This document shows, one piece after another, positions 8,815 to 16,889 of a DNA stretch of 64,000 bases. The DNA is from CAWIVH01 sp963839475. Lineage in GTDB: Bacteria; Acidobacteriota; UBA6911. Numbering within the stretch: the first letter of the stretch is position 1; every line of letters starts with the position of its first letter. A program made the position numbers and the translations under genes. The notes below the pieces were generated by a model, which saw only the letters and a program-made list of their open reading frames with translations, had not been told where the DNA came from and did not search any database. The DNA is taken from assembly GCA_963839475.1 (NCBI GenBank), contig CAWIVH010000015.1, positions 620,001 through 684,000 on the forward strand, read 5' to 3'.

Positions 8815-10103
8815 AGCAAACCTCCCAAATCGAAAGCGGCTACTTCCCGTAGTCCCGATAGATCAACCTTGGCGTAGATCTGAGTAGATGAGAGGCTTGT
8901 GTGGCCAAGATGATCACCGATTTCCTTGAGTGTGAAGCCCTCGGACAACAAGTGGGCGGCACACGCGTGGCGAAGTGAATGTGGCCCATGGTGAGGAAGC
9001 GAATCGGAATCCAGGATTTTCATGCGTTCGGCAACCACTTGATATAACGCAGTAGGAGACAGTGGCTTAAATGGGGCGAGTAACTTGATGAACAGTTCAC
9101 GGTGTCCGCATTCAGGTCGAACGGAACTTAGGTAATGAAGAATCGCATTGCCTACAGCCGGCAATAGAGGGTACGTCTGCGAACAGCGCTGCTTGTATCG
9201 CCGCACCATAATTTGATCACGCTCCCAGTCTATGTCTTCCAGTCGCAGTCGCGCGACCTCAGAAACACGAAGGCCATAGACTGCAAATAGCAGGATGACG
9301 GCAAGGTCCCGTATATGGGCTGGTTTTTCGCTGTCCAGACTCGAAACCATGCGCCGGATATCGGGCCAAGACGGGCCTGATGGGATTTCTTCCTGCGCAT
9401 AGATGCAAGGACCTTGAATGTCATCAGCTATCGATGAAGAGCACCATTTTCTGCTGCCTGCATGCCTCAGGAATGCCCTGATAGCATTGGTGTGAATCTT
9501 GATGCTGATTCGCGACAGATTTCTGTCGCTGCAGAAAGCCTGGTAAGCATCGACATCAGCCAGGCACAGTGACGAGATGGGACGCTTTTGTTCGCCGAAC
9601 CAACGCAGGAAACACCCGACGTGCCATCGTCGATTCCTGACTGTCGCCGGAGACAACCCGCGTTCAACGTGCATCCATTTGACAAAATCATCGATCAAAT
9701 CAGCAAAAGGCGCCGGCCTTATTTCTGGTTCCGGAAAACGCCCCAGAAATCGCAGCCAGTTCTTAGCAATGGCAAAAAACGTCTTGCGGAATTCGTGAAC
9801 ATCGCTAATCTTGCGAAAAGGATCGCGCCTTCGAGTTGTGCGGCGGCTTGCTGCCTGGATGTCTTTTTCAGTTACCTTCAGGTCGGGGCACTCTTTCAAT
9901 TCATTGACAATGCGCAGCAGAGTAGCGGCCGTTCTCGTCAGCCATATGCGTGAGTAACCTTTTTTTGCGCAGTGTTCCAAAAACTGTCTACGTTCAAGGG
10001 CATAAGGCGCATTCTCGTGACGGGCGACAGCAAATGCGCTCTTTGTGCTCGGGAAGAGTTGTTTGAACATGGTTGGAATCTCCTTTGAAGAATTTCCAAC
10101 CAT
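8811..10103 (-). CDS. ritA: Tyrosine recombinase, first gene of RIT trio
   Basis: 430 residues, longer than the others because of an extra N-terminal ~110 residues before the core-binding domain (GLSPATVRNRRWHVGCFLRW). Catalytic motifs: VYGLRVSEVARLRLEDIDW, HSLRHACAAHLLSEG, LGHTSLSSTQ and YAKVDL. First in the transcription order; the promoter should lie in 10104-10172, where a TTATGTTG box (10118-10125) could allow self-regulation by the recombinases. Confidence 0.9.
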   Translation of the reverse strand: MVGNSSKEIPTMFKQLFPSTKSAFAVARHENAPYALERRQFLEHCAKKGYSRIWLTRTAATLLRIVNELKECPDLKVTEKDIQAASRRTTRRRDPFRKISDVHEFRKTFFAIAKNWLRFLGRFPEPEIRPAPFADLIDDFVKWMHVERGLSPATVRNRRWHVGCFLRWFGEQKRPISSLCLADVDAYQAFCSDRNLSRISIKIHTNAIRAFLRHAGSRKWCSSSIADDIQGPCIYAQEEIPSGPSWPDIRRMVSSLDSEKPAHIRDLAVILLFAVYGLRVSEVARLRLEDIDWERDQIMVRRYKQRCSQTYPLLPAVGNAILHYLSSVRPECGHRELFIKLLAPFKPLSPTALYQVVAERMKILDSDSLPHHGPHSLRHACAAHLLSEGFTLKEIGDHLGHTSLSSTQIYAKVDLSGLREVAAFDLGGLL

Positions 10104-10172
10104 TCAAAGGGCATTAGTTATGTTGCGTCAATTTGGAAAACACAAAGCAGAAGTGAGGACAAATCGGCTCAA

Positions 10173-10201
10173 CACAACATAAGTGCGGCCGCAACATAAC
10201 C
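10173..10201 (-). repeat. Right terminal inverted repeat of the RIT element
   Basis: Exact reverse complement of 6782-6810. The inner boundary diverges after CACAACAT. A subterminal GTTATGTTGCG (10117-10127) mirrors the left subterminal box at the same distance. Confidence 0.88.
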
Positions 10202-10232
10202 CTACTTTATGTGCTGCAGCACATAAGTAGGG
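10200..10232. repeat. Long palindrome abutting the RIT right end
   Basis: CCCTACT(T)TATGTGCTG pairs with CAGCACATAAGTAGGG: 16 paired bases with one bulged T and no loop to speak of. It overlaps the last two bases of the element. It could be a target hairpin, part of the outer end, or an unrelated repeat; sequence alone does not decide. Confidence 0.5.
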
Positions 10233-10356
10233 GTGGATGACTCCCGCCGTGCGCTAGTCCAAGTTTCCGTTCTCAATAAACCACGCGGGCGTGGCAGGCA
10301 CTCTCCGGCTGCGGGTGTCCCCTGCATCCTTCCGCGATGATGAAGTCATTGCCGTC

Positions 10357-10562
10357 TTAGCGCACGATGTCAAAAATAGACAGGATGTTCGGATGATTGA
10401 GGGCGGCGAGCGCTTGGGCTTCCTTATGGAAGCGGACCATTCGGCCCGGAGGGAACCGTCCTTATGGCATACTTCGTCGAGGTAGCAGGCTCGCCTTTAG
10501 GGATGGACGTCCAGCGCCGAGTTGTAGATGTCTTTTATCTTCTGCCAGCGTTCTGGATCCAC
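10357..10562 (-). pseudogene. Ser/Thr protein kinase fossil (internally deleted)
   Basis: From a GTG at 10562 the minus strand reads VDPERWQKIKDIYNSALDVHP, the usual N-terminus of long acidobacterial kinases. After a frameshift it continues YLDEVCHKDGSLRAE, then jumps into kinase subdomains III-IV (VRFHKEAQALAALNHPNILS) and stops at 10357. The P-loop region and everything downstream are gone. Clear remnant; the flanking RIT insertion may have accompanied its decay. Confidence 0.7.
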
Positions 10563-10641
10563 ACCCTAAACTCCATAAACGAAGAACCACAGCCGGGGAC
10601 AAAGTCCCATCCTTCCTCCTCTTGCGCAAAGACGGCGATAG

Positions 10642-10872
10642 GCCAAAGCATTAACACAAACAAAGGGACTGTGGCTGATTTTCTCGACATCTTTGATCTC
10701 CTACGGCTGGAGCTGGCTAGGACGGGTCCAGGTCGAGGAGCAGGTCGATATCGCCATACTTCCGGCAGCCGTTCAGACAGAGATGAATAAGAGTCTTGGG
10801 CAAGGCAGGCTGTTGCGCGTCGATTCGATCACCAAAGACGGGAAGTTGACGGGATCCGAAGGTTCATTATAG
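10642..10872 (+). pseudogene. Truncated exported PepSY-like protein remnant
   Basis: An open frame of 76 codons without a credible start reads a hydrophobic leader (GLWLIFSTSLISYGWSW) then VDIAILPAAVQTEMNKSL and RVDSITKDGKLTG, the pattern of PepSY-like (PF11396 type) domains (LPaaVq...G..v..v...kdGk). It ends after one half-domain. It is probably a 3'-truncated or decayed gene; function cannot be inferred. Confidence 0.4.
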
Positions 10873-10981
10873 CGAGCTGGCAAAAGGGTCTCGATCTCAA
10901 TAGGCCCGGACGGCAAAATGCCTCTTCCGAAGCCAAAGAAGTAATGGCAAAGGAAAATCGCAACCATCAACGGAGGGACAG

Positions 10982-11356
10982 TTACTTGTCCCCCTTCGAG
11001 TGTCCGGGAGGGACGAAATGGTTCGAAATAACTAATTCCGCATGCCAGGCTTTTCTTTCCTGCGCGACGACCTTCCGGCGTCTCCCGATTAATACTGCCA
11101 TTTCAACGGTTAATCCTTCCAGGAGCAGCAAGTCGGCCGCTCGGAGTACCAGTGCTTCTGCCCGTTTTTTCCTCTCCTCCAGGACTGCTTCCAGGCTTCC
11201 TTCCGCATCGAACCAAAGTTCGGCCGCAGATGGCGGAAGGTTTTCGAAGACTGACAGAACACGGACAACGGTACCGGCGGGCCAGACCTGCGTAGCGAGA
11301 TTGACGACGGCGACAGTGGACTCATAGGAGAAATCCACAACCAGGAGTATTCTCAT
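10982..11356 (-). CDS. UspA-like universal stress protein, short C-terminus
   Basis: About 124 residues starting MRILLVVDFSYEST, a UspA Rossmann-like fold (VVNLATQVWPAGTVVRVLSVF, VLEERKKRAEALVLRAADLLL, VLIGRRRKVVAQERKAWHAELVISNHF). The usual G-x2-G-x9-G(S/T) nucleotide loop and final helix are missing: the protein ends VPPGHSKGDK soon after the fourth strand. It is thus truncated or a non-ATP-binding variant. Located just downstream of pit on the same strand with 46 bases between, so the two may be cotranscribed. Confidence 0.7.
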   Translation of the reverse strand: MRILLVVDFSYESTVAVVNLATQVWPAGTVVRVLSVFENLPPSAAELWFDAEGSLEAVLEERKKRAEALVLRAADLLLLEGLTVEMAVLIGRRRKVVAQERKAWHAELVISNHFVPPGHSKGDK

Positions 11357-11402
11357 GGCATTCTGAATCCCTAAAGTCATGCGATCATCTCGACCGCCGC
11401 GT

Positions 11403-12416
11403 TTACCGCAGAAAGGGACGAATCAGATAATCAAGTGCCGCAGCAACCGCCGCGGAACAGGGGATCGTGAGAACCCAGGCCCAAAGAATGTTCTTTGCTA
11501 TCACCCATCGAACCGCCGAAGTGCGCCGAATGGATCCGACGCCGACGATAGCCCCGGTGATGGTGTGGGTGGTGCTCAAAGGAATACCCAGGAATGAGAG
11601 GAAAACGATGGTCGCACCGCCGCCGGTTTCGGCGCAGAATCCTCCTACGGGTTGAAGCTTTGTCAGGCGCATGGCCAAGGTCTTGACGATCCGCCAACCC
11701 CCTAAATAAGTTCCGAGGGCGATGGCCGCATGGCAGGAAAGGATAACCCACAGCGGCACTATTACTTTCCCTGATGATGACTGAGGAAGAAGTTGAACCG
11801 ATATGAGCAGCGCTACGATTATTCCCATGGTCTTCTGTGCATCATTCATTCCATGGCTGAAGCTGAAAATCGATGCGGATACAATCTGCCCGCGGCGAAA
11901 TAGGTGGTCCACTTTGCGCGGAGAGGTTTTTTTGAAGATGAGGTTCATAAGCATCATCATGAGCCGCCCCAGAATCATTCCCACCACCGGTGCGATCACT
12001 ATATAAGGCAGGACTTTCATAAGGCCGTCGAGCTTGAGTGCAACCAGTCCTGCATGAGCTACAGCAGCCCCGGCAAAACCGCCGACCAGGGCGTGGGACG
12101 AACTCGAGGGTAGGGCAAGATACCAAGTGAGAACGTTCCAGACTATCGCTCCCAGCAGTCCAAACAGAACCATGTAGGGATCCAGGTACTGCTGGACAAC
12201 AATATCCTTCCCGATGGTAGCGGCAACCCTTGTTTCAAAGAAGAAGGCCGCTGCGAAATTCCAGAAGGCAGCAAGAAGCACAGCGGCGCGCGGAGAAAGG
12301 ACATGCGTGGCTACGATGGTAGCGATGGAATTGGCAGCATCATGAAAACCGTTCAGAAAATCGAATCCAAGCGCAATGATGATTATGAAGCAAACCAGCA
12401 TAAATTGAGAGTCCAT
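11403..12416 (-). CDS. pit: PiT-family low-affinity inorganic phosphate transporter
   Basis: 337 residues, about ten membrane helices, with the two inverted PHO-4 signatures: LNGFHDAANSIATIVATHVLSPRAA near the N-terminus (GFHDAANS) and FSHGMNDAQKTMG with LSTTHTITGAIVGVG in the second half. Members import metal-phosphate with protons. AGGAGA lies 4 bases before the ATG. No DUF47/PhoU-like partner precedes it, unlike many pit operons. A pho-box-like repeat lies ~100 bases upstream on the same strand (12519-12536), suggesting shared control with the pst operon. Confidence 0.93.
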   Translation of the reverse strand: MDSQFMLVCFIIIIALGFDFLNGFHDAANSIATIVATHVLSPRAAVLLAAFWNFAAAFFFETRVAATIGKDIVVQQYLDPYMVLFGLLGAIVWNVLTWYLALPSSSSHALVGGFAGAAVAHAGLVALKLDGLMKVLPYIVIAPVVGMILGRLMMMLMNLIFKKTSPRKVDHLFRRGQIVSASIFSFSHGMNDAQKTMGIIVALLISVQLLPQSSSGKVIVPLWVILSCHAAIALGTYLGGWRIVKTLAMRLTKLQPVGGFCAETGGGATIVFLSFLGIPLSTTHTITGAIVGVGSIRRTSAVRWVIAKNILWAWVLTIPCSAAVAAALDYLIRPFLR

Positions 12417-12518
12417 CTATTCTCCTGGCGCTCTTTACGCAAAATGCAGGGCCATTGGAAACCCGGCCAATTATCGGACAGCCGTTCGAGATCGAGGATG
12501 AAGATTGTGTGAATTCGA

Positions 12519-12536
12519 GGTTAAGAAACGGTTAAG
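12519..12536 (-). promoter_or_regulatory. Candidate PhoB/PhoP box upstream of pit
   Basis: On the minus strand the sequence reads CTTAACCGTTTCTTAACC: two CTTAACC units exactly 11 bases apart. PhoB-family regulators bind direct repeats with 11-bp period. The same unit recurs before pstS. It lies 103 bases upstream of the pit start and 80 bases from arsC, so it could also serve arsC. Confidence 0.6.
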
Positions 12537-12616
12537 CCGCATTTTCCGGTTTATACTTTTCCGGATTATTCACCCCAAGTGGTGCTCTATGAAGATTTGG
12601 AGGACGTTTACCTGCG

Positions 12617-13057
12617 ATGACTGGAAAAATCAGGATCCTGTTCCTTTGTACCGGTAATTCGTGCCGCAGTCAGATGGCCGAGGGCTGGGCGCGGCGGCTT
12701 AAAGGCGATGTGATTGAGCCACACTCAGCCGGAATCGAGGTGCACGGGCTGAATCCAAATGCCGTGAAAGTTATGAAGGAAGCAGGCGTGGATATTTCAA
12801 GCTATCGCTCCAAGCATTTGGACGAGTTGCCCGACACAACATTCGATTACGTTGTGACGGTATGCGACCAGGCAGAGAAGAACTGTCCGTTTTTTCCTGG
12901 GGCAGTCAGGCGCATCCATGTCGGTTTCGACGATCCGCCCAGGCTCGCGAGGAATGCCAAGACAGAAGAGGAGGCGTTGAGTTATTACCGCTGCGTGCGT
13001 GACCAGATCCGTGCATTTGTCGAACAATTACCTGATTACCTGACGCGTAGAAGCTGA
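12617..13057 (+). CDS. arsC: ArsC arsenate reductase (low-MW phosphatase fold)
   Basis: 146 residues. The P-loop CTGNSCRS (C-x5-R) is near residue 11, with further cysteines in VVTVCDQAEKNCPFF as in thioredoxin-coupled ArsC of the pI258 type, and the DPP aspartate (FDDPPRLARN). It reduces arsenate to arsenite in the cytoplasm. No ArsB/Acr3 exporter or ArsR is adjacent; instead it sits between pit and pst, both of which admit arsenate by mistake, so it may be a phosphate-starvation companion. GGAGG lies about 13 bases upstream, rather far. Confidence 0.85.
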   Translation: MTGKIRILFLCTGNSCRSQMAEGWARRLKGDVIEPHSAGIEVHGLNPNAVKVMKEAGVDISSYRSKHLDELPDTTFDYVVTVCDQAEKNCPFFPGAVRRIHVGFDDPPRLARNAKTEEEALSYYRCVRDQIRAFVEQLPDYLTRRS

Positions 13058-13310
13058 GGAAAAGGAGTTTATATCTCGAAGTCTGATGATGCCGCATTGC
13101 CGCAGATTTTGCTTGACCATGGCAGAACTCGCATAACTCCATGATATCCGAAAAAAGGGTGGCCAGCTGACCCGCGAGCGGTAAAGCGGTCCAGCAAGTG
13201 CTGTTCTACAGAGCCGTTTCGTATTAAAGCAAAAGGATTTCGAAGAATTCCCCGGCATCGGTCCTGGGGTTCTCATACACGCAGGTATGCGCTTCACAGA
13301 ATCCGGGGCG
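13058..13310. other. Intergenic leader before pst operon
   Basis: No coding signal on either strand. It ends at the CTTAACC repeats that precede pstS. Confidence 0.4.
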
Positions 13311-13338
13311 TTAACCTAATCTTAACCTCATCTTAACA
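13311..13338 (+). promoter_or_regulatory. Candidate Pho box of the pst operon
   Basis: Three direct repeats TTAACC, TTAACC and TTAACA begin at 13311, 13322 and 13333, exactly 11 bases apart. The spacing and the unit resemble PhoP boxes of Gram-positive bacteria (TTAACA-like) and the 11-bp period of PhoB boxes. The array ends 48 bases before the pstS start. The regulator is probably the PhoB-like protein encoded at 18366. Confidence 0.7.
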
Positions 13339-13386
13339 ATAGGATCATTTTCTTCATGTACATTGTTGGTTTCCAGGGAGGAGACT

Positions 13387-14238
13387 ATGCGGGCGAAGAC
13401 CGCAACGCAGCTATTACTGCTTATGATGCTGTTCGGCTGCGGTGGAGGCTCAGGTTCTCGATCCGCGCTCAAAGTGGTCACTATCAAAGGATCCGATACG
13501 ATGGTGATTCTTGGACAGCGCTGGGCGGAAACCTATATGGGGATTCATCCGGAAGCCAGGATTCAGGTTACCGGCGGGGGCTCCGGCACAGGGATCGCCG
13601 CTTTGATCAACGGCGGTACCGATATCTGTGAGGCCTCGCGCCCCATGAAGGACAAAGAAAAAGAGCAGGCGAAGGCCCGTCACGGAAAAGAAGTCAAAGA
13701 GATGCCCGTTGCTCTCGACGGCATCGCCATTTATGTGCACCGGTCTTCCACGATCCAGTCTCTCACGGTGGCCCAGCTCAAAGGCATCTACACGGGCAAA
13801 ATAACCAACTGGCGGGATGTCGGCGGTAAGGACGAAAAAATTGTCGTCTACAGCCGCGAAAACAATTCCGGAACCTACGTTTTTTTCAAAGAGCATATCC
13901 TGGAAAATGAGGATTTTGCCCGCGAAGTTCAGACCCTGCCCGGCACTGCTGCTGTGGTGAATGCAGTCTCGAAGGATACTGCCTCGATCGGCTATGGCGG
14001 CATCGCCTATGCCACGGGTACACGTGCCGTTGCCGTCAAGCACGATGAAGGCGCCCCGGCGGTCCATGCCTCACTGCAAACAGTCCAGAGCGGCGAATAT
14101 CCGCTCTCCCGGAACCTGTTTTTCTACACCATCGGCGAGCCGCAGGGCGAGGGGAAGGCTTTTATTGACTGGGTCTTAGGTCCGGAGGGGCAGAAGGTAT
14201 GCGAAGCGGTGGGGTATTATCCGCTGATGCGAAAATAA
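13387..14238 (+). CDS. pstS: PstS phosphate-binding lipoprotein
   Basis: 283 residues from ATG 13387, preceded by GGGAGGAG. The signal peptide ends in a lipobox (MMLFGC), so the protein is probably anchored as a lipoprotein. The substrate-binding fold shows IKGSDTMVILGQRWAETY, TGGGSGTGIAALINGGTDI, SRPMKDKE, TGKITNWRDVGG, SRENNSGTYVFFKE and GYGGIAYA, the pattern of the PstS family. It delivers phosphate to PstCA. First gene of pstSCAB1B2-phoU-phoB. Confidence 0.93.
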   Translation: MRAKTATQLLLLMMLFGCGGGSGSRSALKVVTIKGSDTMVILGQRWAETYMGIHPEARIQVTGGGSGTGIAALINGGTDICEASRPMKDKEKEQAKARHGKEVKEMPVALDGIAIYVHRSSTIQSLTVAQLKGIYTGKITNWRDVGGKDEKIVVYSRENNSGTYVFFKEHILENEDFAREVQTLPGTAAVVNAVSKDTASIGYGGIAYATGTRAVAVKHDEGAPAVHASLQTVQSGEYPLSRNLFFYTIGEPQGEGKAFIDWVLGPEGQKVCEAVGYYPLMRK

Positions 14239-15200
14239 AGGCGCGCTGGCATGAGTCGATGCCGGGCGGTGGTGCTTTCAGCGATCGCATCGCGTCCATC
14301 GCAATCCGGGGAAGCGCGTACCTGGCTATCATCTCACTCATCCTGATTTTCATATTTATCGGCAAGGAAGCCCTGCCCGTGTTCACCTCGTCCGAGGTCC
14401 GCAAAGAAGCAGATATCGGAACACTCTTTATGCCCCAGGCGGCGCGCCCTGATGGAGTTGTAGAGTTCACCTGGCAGCCCGTGTCGGAACACCCGAAATA
14501 CTCCATACTGCCCCTCTTCGTCGGCACGCTCAAATCAACGGTTATTGCGATCCTCATTGCCATCCCGCTCTCGGTCGCGAGTGCTCTTTACACTTCTGAA
14601 TTTGCCCCGTCCTGGGCCCGGGAAATCATCAAGCCCGCTATTGAGATTCTGGCCGGAATCCCCAGCGTTGTCATCGGCTTTTTCTGCCTGATGGTGCTGG
14701 CCGATTACCTGCAGAAGGCGTTTGGCTGGACCTATCGATTGAACGCAACGACGGCAGGGGTAGGATTAGCGCTTGCCGTAATCCCGATCGTGTACACGGT
14801 GGCCGAAGATGCATTCTCGTCAGTGCCGCAAACCTTCCGCGAAGGATCTTTGGCGATGGGAGCATCCAGCTGGCAAACGGCATGGCGGGTGGTCCTGCCC
14901 GCGGCGATGCCGGGAGTCCTGGCCGCCTGTGTTCTGGGTTTTGGACGCGCCATCGGTGAAACCATGATTGTCCTGATGGCGTCTGGCAACGCTGCACTTC
15001 TATCTCTCTCACCCACGGATTCCATCCGTACCTTCTCGGCAACCATCGCGGCTGAATTGGGTGAAGTGGTTGTGGGCAGCGCTCATTACCATGTGCTCTT
15101 TTTCATTGGCGCCTTCCTTTTCATCCTTACATTCCTGTTGAATCTGTTTGGCCACTGGTGGGTGGGACGCCTGCAAAAACGGCTTCAAGGAGCGTCCTGA
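14199..15200 (+). CDS. pstC: PstC phosphate ABC permease
   Basis: Up to 333 residues with six membrane helices and a large periplasmic insertion after the first helix, as in PstC. The EAA coupling loop reads EGSLAMGASSWQTAWRVVLPAAMPG. The ATG at 14199 overlaps pstS by 40 bases; ATG 14259 (MPGGGAFSDRI) gives a more usual N-terminus and may be the real start. Forms the channel with PstA in the inner membrane. Confidence 0.92.
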   Translation: MRSGGVLSADAKIKARWHESMPGGGAFSDRIASIAIRGSAYLAIISLILIFIFIGKEALPVFTSSEVRKEADIGTLFMPQAARPDGVVEFTWQPVSEHPKYSILPLFVGTLKSTVIAILIAIPLSVASALYTSEFAPSWAREIIKPAIEILAGIPSVVIGFFCLMVLADYLQKAFGWTYRLNATTAGVGLALAVIPIVYTVAEDAFSSVPQTFREGSLAMGASSWQTAWRVVLPAAMPGVLAACVLGFGRAIGETMIVLMASGNAALLSLSPTDSIRTFSATIAAELGEVVVGSAHYHVLFFIGAFLFILTFLLNLFGHWWVGRLQKRLQGAS

Positions 15201-15202
15201 CG

Positions 15203-16111
15203 ATGATGGACCGGACCAGGTTAGCGGGCGGGCTCCTGCAGTCTTTGTCGGCTTTGGCTTGCGTCATTATTGTCGCGATGGTGATCATCGTACTGGGCAA
15301 TATCCTCATCCATGGGGTGCAGCGCCTTACGATCGATTTTTTGATCAAGGCCCCGGCGGCGGGCATGACGGGAGGAGGGATTTTCCCTGCGATTTTCGGG
15401 ACTTTCGCCCTGGTGCTGCTGATGACGATCGCGGTCATCCCGCTCGGCGTCGCGACCGCCATTTATATGCATGAGTATGCGCCCAAGCGCTCGCGCCTGG
15501 TGCACCTCGTCCGTTTGGCAATTCAAAATCTTGCGGGAGTTCCGGCCATCGTTTTCGGTCTTTTTGGCCTCGGGTTTTTCATCGAATTCGTGGGCCGCGG
15601 GGTGGATCACGCCTTCTATGGGGGGAAACTCGTATTCGGACAGCCGGCCATCATCTGGGCTTCCCTCACCCTGGCTCTGCTTACCCTTCCGACCGTCGTC
15701 GTGGCAACCGAGGAAGCCTTGCGGGCCATTCCGCAGAGCTATCGCGAGGTGGCGTATTCTCTGGGAGCGACGCGCTGGCAGATGATTCAAAAAGTGGTGC
15801 TGCCGCAGGCGGTCGGAGGAATTTTGACCGGCGGGATCCTGGCCATAAGCCGCGGTTCGGGAGAAGTCGCCCCCGTCATGTTTACCGGGGCGGCCTATTT
15901 CCTTCCCGAATTGCCCACCAGGTTGAACAGTCAGTTCATGGAACTGGGCTATCATGTCTATGTCATGACGACTCAATCCCCCGATGTGGAAGCTACCAAG
16001 CCGATCCTTTATTCGACCGTGCTGGTTCTGTTAATGCTGACCTTCCTGCTTAATTTTACAGCTATCATCATTCGCGCCAGGATACGCAACAGGCTCCGAT
16101 ATGCTCGTTAG
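15203..16111 (+). CDS. pstA: PstA phosphate ABC permease
   Basis: About 302 residues, six membrane helices. The coupling loop REVAYSLGATRWQMIQKVVLPQAVGG is near residue 185. ATG 15203 is chosen because CAAGGAG lies 11 bases before it and it follows the pstC stop by two bases. It ends overlapping pstB1 by 11 bases. Partner of PstC and of the two ATPases that follow. Confidence 0.93.
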   Translation: MMDRTRLAGGLLQSLSALACVIIVAMVIIVLGNILIHGVQRLTIDFLIKAPAAGMTGGGIFPAIFGTFALVLLMTIAVIPLGVATAIYMHEYAPKRSRLVHLVRLAIQNLAGVPAIVFGLFGLGFFIEFVGRGVDHAFYGGKLVFGQPAIIWASLTLALLTLPTVVVATEEALRAIPQSYREVAYSLGATRWQMIQKVVLPQAVGGILTGGILAISRGSGEVAPVMFTGAAYFLPELPTRLNSQFMELGYHVYVMTTQSPDVEATKPILYSTVLVLLMLTFLLNFTAIIIRARIRNRLRYAR

Positions 16112-16889
16112 TTCCATCGATGCGGCCGCGCCAATTGCGGTCGCCACCCTCCAAACAAAGGACCTGTGGGTCCGGGCGGGGAACACTGAGATCATCAAGG
16201 GCATTAATATCGAAGCCGGAAACGGGGAAATCCTGGCCGTCATCGGCCCGGCGGGGGCGGGGAAAACCACCTTTCTCCGCTGTCTCAACAGAATGTCGGA
16301 GCTGGACCCGGACCTGAAAGTATCGGGCAGGGTTTTACTGCGCGGCAAGTCGGTTCATGACGGTGACATCGATCTGGCCACCTTGCGGCGCAAAGTCGGA
16401 ATGGTATTTTCCGTCCCGACCCCTTTGCCGATGTCGATCGAGGACAATCTCACCTTCGGCCTGCGTCTCTCCGGACTCCCACGCAGCCGGCACCTGGAAA
16501 ATCTGGAGAGGGCGTTGCGCGCGGCGTATCTCTGGGAAGAAGTAAAGGACCGGCTCGCAGAACCGGCTCGCAATCTCTCGGGGGGGCAGCAGCAGCGTTT
16601 GTGCCTGGCCCGGACATTGACACTCGAACCCGAAGTGCTGCTCCTCGACGAGCCCACCTCGGGCCTTGATCCGATATCGACCGCCAGGATCGAAGCGGCC
16701 CTCCAGGAACTTAAATCGGAATTGGCCATAATCCTGGTCACCAACAACGTAAAGCAGGCGGCGCGGGCGTCGGACCGGACCGCCTTTTTTCTTTTCGGCG
16801 AATTGATCGAGTTTGAAAAAACCGAGAAGCTGTTTACCACCCCGCGGGATAAGCGGACGGGCGACTACATTTCAGGGCGATTCGGATGA
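16101..16889 (+). CDS. pstB1: PstB-like ATPase 1 (good signature, degenerate Q and H loops)
   Basis: 262 residues, PstB-like throughout. Walker A GPAGAGKTT (49-57), signature LSGGQQQR (159-166) and Walker B LLLDEP (D183, E184) are intact. The Q-loop has serine (FSVPTPLP, S104) where PstB has FQRPNPFP, the H-loop reads VTNNVKQA (N215 for His), and the A-loop aromatic is lost (LWVRAGNTE for LWYG). These are exactly the residues that make a subunit's own ATP site hydrolytic. Paired with PstB2, which has the opposite defect, this predicts a heterodimer. Overlaps pstA by 11 bases and pstB2 by ATGA. Confidence 0.9.
   Translation: MLVSSIDAAAPIAVATLQTKDLWVRAGNTEIIKGINIEAGNGEILAVIGPAGAGKTTFLRCLNRMSELDPDLKVSGRVLLRGKSVHDGDIDLATLRRKVGMVFSVPTPLPMSIEDNLTFGLRLSGLPRSRHLENLERALRAAYLWEEVKDRLAEPARNLSGGQQQRLCLARTLTLEPEVLLLDEPTSGLDPISTARIEAALQELKSELAIILVTNNVKQAARASDRTAFFLFGELIEFEKTEKLFTTPRDKRTGDYISGRFG

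Larger units (their letters stand above)
6782..10201 (-). mobile_element. RIT element (three tyrosine recombinases in tandem)
   Basis: A 3.4-kb unit bounded by 29-bp perfect inverted repeats and carrying only three overlapping minus-strand tyrosine recombinase genes. This is the definition of recombinase-in-trio elements described in several phyla. The ends also share a subterminal AACATAA box at the same offset (74-83 bp) from each terminus. All three genes are intact, so the copy may be functional. No target duplication is visible: the outer flanks are CTGTATTTGCCGC on the left and CTACTTTATG on the right. Confidence 0.88.
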
